This document shows, one piece after another, positions 55,431 to 64,000 of a stretch of DNA of 64,000 nt (position 1 is its first letter; the number at the start of each line of letters is the position of its first letter). The notes under the pieces are model-generated. The model searched no databases and was not told the DNA's origin. It saw only the letters and a list, made by a program, of their open reading frames with translations. Both the position numbers and the translations under genes were made by a program. This stretch comes from Serripes groenlandicus (Eukaryota > Mollusca > Bivalvia > Cardiida > Cardiidae), in contig JASEVX010000007.1 of NCBI GenBank assembly GCA_031761405.1, forward strand, positions 64,041,573 through 64,105,572, given 5' to 3'.

Positions 55431-58144
55431 ATGTCGGATAATGAGACATGTCAGGTTTACATGGACATATAAATACTGCTGGATCATTAAGAACTTTAGT
55501 ATAATCTTTCAACTACTTCTACGACATACAAACAACAAGTATAGAAAACACAGGCGTTGTACAGTAACATAAACAGAGAAGCGGGTATATTGCAAGGTTA
55601 AAGACTGGACATGCATAACAATGTAAGTAAATATTTAGAACAATTTTGCTGCAACAAAAATGTCTTGACACGTGCATATGTAGTTTGAAGCATTTATAGT
55701 AGACGATTTTTTTCAATCTTCATTAATAATCATACTTGTATGTATTCAAAGTTTTGCCTAGATGTTTAAAAAGTAATTTGCTGCAGATCTGTGGTGAGAG
55801 TAAAATGCGTTATCTTTGAACTGATTTTTCTATTTATCTATCAAAGAGTCTTGTTAGCCTTGATTTCGTTTGCTGCAGATCTGTACTACGAGAAATATAT
55901 GATGCCTCTTATTTTTTATATTTGATCAGATTGTGTATTTATGAGTTAATCCGTAAATATTTATATGAACGACACCATTGTTCACAACACTGGTCTACGA
56001 TCTAAACATTAACATAGTTTGATTTTAACCAATGATAGCAAAATAATGTCATGATAATCCATTTAATATTTTCTATTTTTTTCTCGAATCGTTATAAAGA
56101 AATAATGACACTGCTGGTGATGATCATAAACTAATAACGCTGAAGCTTTTCTAATCTGATACAAAGTATTTTTAAATGCCATCGGCGTTGCAACACATTT
56201 TATAAAAAAGGAAACCTATCATCCTTTAAAAAAATTCACAGGAGGCGAAAAGTGTCTGTCCGGGTTAGCCTGCGCGGCATGCTTAGGCTGATCCGATACT
56301 TTACGCAGAGTTCACAATGTGTTTTGTTGTTGCATTAACTAAATTGTAATGTTATTATTACCATTTCCAGATTCTACAACCGTTTGGACAGAGTTTGTTG
56401 TCGCCGCCTTACCAGAAGAACTGGCCGACATTTCAGGATAAACCTTTATCCCATTACAACAGCATGGCGAGTCAGGTCGGTAAGGACAAAGAGAACGTGT
56501 CAAATTCTGAACTAAACATGACCCATTCATTACCAGTCACAGAAAGTTCATTTAAGTCGGATGTACAATCTCGAGATAACATGGTAAAAGAAGGTGTCGA
56601 ATACAATACGACTCGAGTAGAAGACTACAATAGGTTTATGCCTTACACAGCATACAACTTCATGGCGTACAGACAGAGAACCCAGCTAAACAGTAGTGCT
56701 TTCAACCAATCAACTAAGTCAGAAGGTACATGTATGTTCCATTTATTGTACGCATTATATTGGACAATTTTCTCTTAAATTAAAGTCAATTATAATCACA
56801 GATAACTTTTCTGTCGAGCCGCAATAGCTCAATAAGTAACAACGATGAATCCTTTATCAGGGGTCTTGAGTTCGAATCTTTATCGTTTATTTGTTTTGTA
56901 AATGGGCACAACATAGTAAAAACAAACAAACAAGGCTTTTCCGTAGACAAATAGTATCATCATTGTCATCATATAAATATTATTTTAATTAATAATATCA
57001 TTATAATTATTATGTTTGCTTCAGATGACGTCGGAAATGATACCCATGACCATTTGAGGACAGGTGACATGCCCAGTTCAACAGACACGTCACTTTCTAC
57101 ACAAGAATCGACATCACCAAAATCGACTGGTTCTCCATCCAGTTCCACTGAATCAATTTGTTCACCGTCCGGATCTGAAAAGTCATCTCATTCATCGGCT
57201 GGGGAACCAGTCTCATCCCCAGATTCTGAATCGAAACAAGAAAAAAAACTTAAAAGGACGAGTTACACCAATGATCAGTTACAATCTCTTCTCAAGATCT
57301 TTCATGAGAACCCATATCCTGACTTTGAAATGATGGAAACAATTTCACTCGATCTTGGGGTACCAGAAAGCAAAATAAAGGTATGGTACATTTACATATA
57401 CATATGCTTTCTAATGTGACTATCGATTAATTAGTTTCGATTGATTGTTTAACAAGAAAGCAAAATAAAGGTAGTTCGGTAGTTCAGTGATTCGCTAAGA
57501 AATATCCTTATACGATAATTATAATTTTATGTATATTTGCTTGTTTAAAAGAGTTTACCTGGGTATTCCCAGATCGGCTTCAGATTTGCCGACGGAATAC
57601 GTTAATTAACACACATGATATGAAACGCTTCCATACAAGTAGGTACACAAACAACCATACTTTATATATATGGTCTTTATAGGAAATCGAAATTATAAAA
57701 ACGTACTTCTTCTCTCACTTTCAGATATGGTTTCAAAACAAAAGAGCAAGATGGCGCAAGCGAGTGAACAACAATACCAGTACATTTCCACAGCATGTTA
57801 TGCCAATTCCGCCGATGTTGTCACCCGTTGGTCCTTATGGTTTTATGCCACAAGGACAAATGATGACGTCATCACCCTCACCATTTATGTTGCCTGGTTA
57901 TTTCAACTACGCCTCTATGCATACCCCAGCATATCCAAGCTCAACATCGAACACTGCCGCTGCAAGAATGCAACTTACGTACCAGCCAATGACTGCAACA
58001 GCACAACAATGTTCAAGAATGCCTCACCAACAAGCTTTTACGTCAGTATTGCCAAATTTGTCCAGAATATCTCCACCTGGCCTCACAATGACGTCACAAG
58101 ATGACCGACCTTTACATTATACACAATTTAGCTGTCCGTGGTGA
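55431..58144 (+). CDS. Divergent homeobox factor, copy 7
   Basis: Exons are 55431-55454, 56371-56725, 57025-57380 and 57725-58144, giving 384 aa. The homeodomain (residues 200-259) has S28 changed to F next to Y25-P26-D27. The tail starts with the forward-type VNNNTSTFPQH and ends QFSCPW. Exon 2 is close to the consensus (SLLSPPYQKNW, SDVQSRDNMVKEG). All borders are intact, so this and copy 3 are the most conventional members. Intron 1 is shorter than in the others through a deletion near 55808-55860. It is followed by the longest satellite array. Confidence 0.8.
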
Positions 58145-58226
58145 TTGTTTAGACACTCCTTGTTTGTTATTTTTATTGTAAAGTGCTTGTATTTGTTATA
58201 TATATCGTTATACGGTTTGGAAAAGT

Positions 58227-58232
58227 AATAAA
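58227..58232 (+). promoter_or_regulatory. Poly(A) signal, homeobox copy 7
   Basis: AATAAA, 83 bases after the stop. Confidence 0.6.
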
Positions 58233-58653
58233 TGTATCCTCTGTATTCATTGGACTTCGATTTTAAATTTATCTGTAGCATGTTATACAATTGACGTAAC
58301 AATTGATCTGCGCTCTTCGAAAACTAACCGTGATGCATTGGCTGCAAAAGTTAATCCTGATCTGCCTTCGAACAACTATTACGACATCTGCAAATTGTTT
58401 TTGGTGTTTTCCGCGATTTTATTTATATGAAATATGTTTTTACATTCAGTCTAATGATACACTAACCAAATACATTTCATTGTTTTTCCCAAAGATTTTT
58501 GTAAATAAATGCTGATAAAATGATTATCGATTTGTCTTAGGCCCTGAAGCTCACCAGATCTATAAATATATATATCACATTACATAAACATCATATGACA
58601 CTACTAAATTGGTTTCCAGTATTACGCTCAAGTCTTTGTTACAATGGGGAAAC

Positions 58654-58668
58654 ATGCAAATGACGTCA
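58654..58668 (+). promoter_or_regulatory. Octamer plus CRE composite downstream of copy 7
   Basis: ATGCAAATGACGTCA, as beside copy 3. Confidence 0.35.
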
Positions 58669-58730
58669 CATCAGCGGTTCGACGTTGTAACGTTAGTCAC
58701 TTTGGCACCAAACCCGGCCGAAACCATAGT

Positions 58731-61700
58731 CCGCCAACAAACTACGGGTATCTAATGGTATCCTTTATCGAAAAGCATAGTCCGACTTTGTTGGTTCCCA
58801 TAGCCCACGCACTACGAGTTTCTGATAGTATCTCTTATGGGAAAGTATAGTCCGACTTTGTTGGTTCCAATAGCCAACACACTACAAGTATATGATAGTA
58901 TCTCGTATAGGAAAGAATATCACGACTTTGTTGGTTACCATGAACCACAAACTACGAGTATCTGAAAGTATCTCTTATGTCCAAATTTGATGGTCCCCAT
59001 AGCCGAAAAACTACGAGTATCTGATAGTATCACTTATGGGAAAGCAGAATTCGACAGTGTTGGTTGCCATAGCCTCCAAGCTACGAGTATCTGGAAGTAT
59101 CTCTTATGGGAAAGCATAGTCCGACTTTGTTGGTTCCGATAGCCTCCAACCCATAAGTATCTGATATTATCTCTTATGGGAAAGCATAGTCCAACATAGT
59201 TAGTAGTCATAGCCTCCAAGCTACGAGTATCTGATAGTATCTCTTATGGGAAAGAATAGTCCGACTTGTTGGTTCCCATAGCTTCCAAGCTACGAATATC
59301 TGATAGTATAAATTATTGGAATGCATAGTCCGACTTTGTTGGTTCACATAGCACACAAACACTACGAGTATCTGATTGTATCTCTTATGGGAAAGCATAG
59401 TCCGACTTTGTTGGTTCCAATAGACTCCAAGCTACGATTATCTGATAGTATCTCTTATGTGAATGCAACTTTGTTGGTTCACATAGCCCACACATTACGA
59501 GTATCTGGTAGTATCTTGTATGGGAAACCATAGTCCGATTTTGTTGTTTCCAATAGCCTCTAAGCCACGAGTATATGATACCGTATCTTGTATGCCGGTA
59601 TGGGAAAGCAAATTCCGATTTTGTTTGTTCCCATAGCCAACACACTACGAGTTCCTGATTTTATCTCTTATGGGAAAGCATAGTCCGACTGTGTCGGTTC
59701 CCATAGTCTACAAACTACGAGTATCTGGTTGTATCTCTTACGGGAAAGCATAGTCCAACTGTTGGTTCTCATAACCCACAAACTACGAATATCTGGTTGT
59801 ATTTCTTACGGGAAAGAATATCCAAACTGTATTGGTTCCCATAGCCCAAAAACTACGAGTATCTGATTCTATATCTTAAAGGGAAAGCATAGTCTGGCTG
59901 TGTTGGTTCCCATAGCCTACAAACTACGAGTATCTGATTGTATCTCTCATGGGCAAGCATAGTCCGACTGTGTTGGTTCCCATTACCCAAAAACTACGAG
60001 GATCTGATAGTATCTATTATGGGAAAACATAGTCCGGCATTGTTGAATCCTATAACCCAGAAAATACGAGAATCTGATTCTATCTCTTATGGGAAAGCAT
60101 AGTACAGCTTTGTTGGTTCCCATAACCCACAAAATACGAGTATATGATTGTAACTCTTATGGGAAGGCGTAGTCCGACACTGTTGGATCCCATAGTCCGA
60201 CTTGGTTGGTTCCCATAGTCCCTTAGCTACGAGTATCTCATATGATCTCTTATGGGAAAGCAAAGTCCAACTTTGTTGGTTCCCATAGCCCCTAAGCTAC
60301 AAGTATCTGATATTATCAATTATGGGAAAGCCTAGTCAGACTGTGTTGGTTCCCATAACCTCCAAGCATCTGATAGTATCTCTTATGGGAAAAAATAGTC
60401 CGACTGTGTTGGTTCCCATAGCCTCCAATCTGTGAGTATTTTAGTGTATCTCTTATGGGAAAGCCAGGTCCGACTTTGTTTGTTCCCATAGCCTATCTGA
60501 TATTTCCTCTTGAAAGCATTGTCCGACTTTGTTGGTTCCCATAGCCTACAAGCTACGAGAATTTGATAGTAACTCTTATGGGAATGCATAGTCCGACTTT
60601 GTTGTTAACCATGGCCTCCAAGCTACGAGTATCTGATAGTATCTGTTATGGGAATGCATAATCCCGCTTTGTTGATTCTCATAGCATCCAAGCCACGAGT
60701 AGATGATAGTATCTCTTATGGGAAAGTATAGTCCGACTGTGTTGGTCCCCATAGCCTCCAAGCTACGGGTATCTGATAGCATATCTTATGGAAATGAATA
60801 GTCCGACTGTGTTCGTTTCTATGGCCCTCAAACTACGAGTATCTGATAGTATCTCTAATGGGAACGCATAGTCCGGCTTTGTTGGTTCCCATAGCCTCCA
60901 AGCCACTAGTCCGACTGTGTTGGTTTCCATAGACTCCAAGCTACGAGTAACTGCTTGTAGCTCTTATGGGAATGCATAGTCTGACTGTGTTGGTTTCCAT
61001 GGCTCATAAACTACGAGTATCTGATAGTACCTCTTATAGGAAAGTATAGTGCGATTTTATATGTACCCTTAGCCCACAAACTACGAGTATTTGATAGTAT
61101 CTATTATGGGAAAGCATTGTCCGACTTTGTTGGTTCACATAGCACACAAACTACGACTATCTGATAGTATCTCGTACGGGAAAGAATAGTCAGACTGTGT
61201 TGGTTCCCATAGCCTCAAAGCCATGAGTATATGATAGTATCTCTTATGGGAAAGCAAAGTCCGAATTTGTTGGTTCCTTAGCCTCTAAGCCACGAGTACC
61301 TGATAGTACCTCTTATGAGAAAGCATAGTCCGACTTTGTTAGTTCCCATAACCAACAACTACGAGTAGCTGATAGTATCTCGTATAGGAAAGAATATCCT
61401 GACTTTGTTGGTAACCATGGATCACAAACAACGAGTGTCTAATAGTATCTCTTATCGGAAAGCATAGTCCGACTTTGTTGGTCCCCATAGCCCCTTGGCT
61501 ACGAGTATCTGATAGTATCTCTTATGGGAAAGAATATCCCGACTTGTTTTTATTCTCATAGCCCACAAACTACAGTATCTAATAGTATCTCATATGGGAA
61601 AGGATATCCGACATTGTTGGTTACCATGGCCTCTAAGGCTCGATTATCTGATAGTATCTCTTACTGAAAGCATAGTCCGACTGTGTTGGTTCCCATAGCT

Positions 61701-63358
61701 CACAAACTACGAGTTTCTGATTGTATCTCTTATGGGAAAGCATAATACGACTGTGTTGGTTCCCATAACCCACAAACTACGAGTATCTGATTGTATCTCT
61801 TATGGGAATGAATAGTCCGACTGTGTTGGTTCATATAACCCACAAAATACGAGTATATGATTGTATCTCTTATGGGAAAGCATAGTCCGACTTTGTTGGT
61901 TCCCATAGCCTCCAAGCTACGAGTATCTGATAGAATCTCTTAGTGAAAGCATAGTCCGACTGTTTTGGTTCCCATAGCCCACAAACTACGAGTTTCTGAT
62001 TGTATCTCTTATATGAAAGCATAATTCGATTTTTTTGGTTCTCATAGCCTAAAAACACGAGTATCTGATTCTATCTTTTACGGGGAAGCATAGTCCGACT
62101 GTGTTGGTTCCCATAACCCACAAACTACGAGTTTCTGTTTGTATCTCTTATGGGAAAACATAGTCCGACTTTGTTTGTTCCCATAATCCAGAACATACGA
62201 GTATCTGGTTGTATTTCTCATGGGAAAGCATAGTCCGACTTGGTTGGATCCCATAGCCCATTAGCTAAGAGTATATTATAGTTTCTCTTATGGGAAAGCA
62301 TAGTCCAACTGTGTTGGTTCCCATAGCCCCTAAGCTACTAGTATCTGATATTATCTCTTATGGGAAAGCATAGTCAGACTGTGTTGTTTCCCATAACTTC
62401 CAAGCTACGAGAATCTTATTGTATCTCTTATGGGATAGGCTAGTCAGACTTTGTTTGTTCCCATAGCCTCCACGCTACAAGAATATGATATTTTCAAAGC
62501 GGAGTCTGACGTTGTTGGTTCCCATAGCCTCCAAGCTACGAGTATCTGATAGTATCTCTTATGGGAAAGCATAGTCTGGCTTTGCTGGTTCCCATGGTCC
62601 ACAAACTACGAGTATCTCATAATATCTCTTATGGGAGAGCATTGTCCGACTTTGTATGTAGCCCACAAACTACGAGTATCTGATGGTAAAGTATAGTCCG
62701 ACTTTGTTGGTTCCCATAGCCCACAAACTACGACTATCTGGTTGTATCTCTTATGTGAAAGCAGAGTCCGACTGTGTTAGTTACCATAGCTCACAAACTA
62801 CGACTATCCGATAGTATCTCGTATGGGAAAGAATATACATATCGTACATACTTTTTTGGTTCCCATAGCCTCAAAGCCACGAGTATATGATAGTATCTCT
62901 TATGGGAAAGCATGGTCTGAACTTGTTGGTTCCCATGTCCCCACAATTACGAGTACCTGATAGTATCTCTTATCGGAAAGCATAGTTCGATTTTGTTGGT
63001 TCCCATAGCCTCCAAGCCACGAGTACCTGATAGTATATCTTATGAGAAAGCAAAGTCCGACTTTGTTGGTTCTCATAGCCTCCAATTCACGAGTATCTGA
63101 TAGTGTCTATTATGGGAAAGCATAGCCCGACTTTGTTGGTTCCCATAGCTTCCAAGCTACGAATATCCAATAGTTTATCCTATGGGAAAGAATAGTCCGA
63201 CTATGTAAGTTCCCATACCCCACAAACTACGAATATCCAATAGTTTATCCTATGGGAAAGAATAGTCCGACTATGTAAGTTCCCATACCCCACAAACTAC
63301 GAGTATCTGATAGTATCTCTTATGGGAAAGAATATTCAGACTTTGATACTCCAAGCTA
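58731..63358 (+). repeat. 70-bp satellite array 6, about 66 monomers
   Basis: The longest array. Near its end a 70-base unit is duplicated without change (GAATATCCAATAGTTTATCC at 63231 repeats the unit starting at about 63161), showing recent local expansion. Confidence 0.95.
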
Positions 63359-64000
63359 GTATTATAATCCGTAAGAAATCCATTCATGATTTAGCACAGG
63401 AGGACTCATCGCCTGTATTAATTAGTTAAACATTTACCGTTTAACCAGGAGACGTATATAGGGATCATTTCTCTGTCGTCTGATCGTAAGGCTTTAAACT
63501 GCGTCCATATTGACTGGTGACACACGGGTGCCTTCTTGTGTTGTTATCCGTACCTATATCAAGAAAGGTTATGTTGTCATCCTGTGGTTTGGCAGCGTCC
63601 ATATTGTTGTTGGCATTATCGATCAGATGTTCAACCCTTTTCGCATTAAAACAGACGACTTTGAAAACATATTGGCATACATTACGAATAACTCCATAAA
63701 TAAAAGTATCATTACTGACAGAAGTTGAGAAACATTGTGGCAAAAGGGGAAATGGCTCATTATGCTCAATTTCTCCGTTTTGCTACAATGTTTTCAAAAG
63801 TCGAATGCTGCAGAGGCGTCAGAAATGTGGGGAAAGGTTAAATTTAGGAATTATACACTGCCGGCTTTGTTGTCATGTGACATCCCTTGTTATTTATATT
63901 CAAAGATGCTTTTTCTTCAATTAATCAATTAATTAATCTATAACCTGCATCAAAAGGACCTTTTTCTGCATCATTGACGAAATACCGATCTTTAATCGTT
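63359..64000. other. Spacer after array 6, runs off the window
   Basis: Same block as 16456, with the MITE at about 63632-63841. By analogy a SINE and possibly a reverse array would follow beyond 64000. No gene is seen. Confidence 0.65.

Overview
Organism. This is AT-rich animal DNA with spliced genes, many tRNA-derived SINEs, palindromic MITEs, non-LTR retrotransposon relics and a 70-bp satellite. The repeat mix (SINE tails ending in GATTGATTG, Helentron-like elements, TTAA-flanked palindromes) looks most like a bivalve mollusc. That is an inference from the style of the repeats; no species marker is present.

Layout. Positions 1-9.37 kb are gene-poor flank: one possible terminal exon (780-926), about ten copies of a palindromic TTAA-type MITE, a satellite remnant, a Helentron-like element, a LINE relic and two SINEs. 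From about 9.38 kb to the right edge the window is an amplicon carrying seven paralogs of one divergent homeobox gene: copy 1 (+, 9686-12552), copy 2 (-, 20469-23252), copy 3 (+, 25520-28262), copy 4 (+, 36280-39100), copy 5 (-, 45462-48225), copy 6 (-, 50359-53122) and copy 7 (+, 55431-58144). All share four exons, the same intron phases, a TATA box, a poly(A) signal and a downstream 70-bp satellite array in a fixed orientation. The repeating plan is gene(+), array(+), spacer, array(-), gene(-), then a head-to-head promoter spacer leading to the next gene(+). It is complete at 9.4-23.5 kb and 36-48 kb, lacks its reverse arm after copy 3, and runs off the window after copy 7.

Gene product. 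The predicted protein is about 371-384 aa: an 8-residue first exon, a tyrosine/asparagine-rich N-terminal part, a Ser/Pro/Thr-rich linker, a complete 60-residue homeodomain with Q50 and N51, and a Pro/Met/Ser/Thr-rich C-terminal tail. An intron between homeodomain residues 46 and 47, together with Y25-P26-D27, favours a divergent PRD-class gene, but I cannot place it in a named family. Exons 2-4 are open in all seven copies. Copy 2 has lost the proposed ATG, and copies 5 and 6 stop 12 codons early.

Rearrangements. Copies 5 and 6 lie in a 5-kb tandem duplication with no difference in the stretches compared; this is either very recent or an assembly artefact. A 327-bp tract beside copy 5 is instead identical to the flank of copy 2. 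A LINE has inserted next to the TATA box of copy 4, and a 1.68-kb insertion with subterminal inverted repeats splits the spacer upstream of copy 4. The main object of interest is the palindromic homeobox-plus-satellite amplicon.
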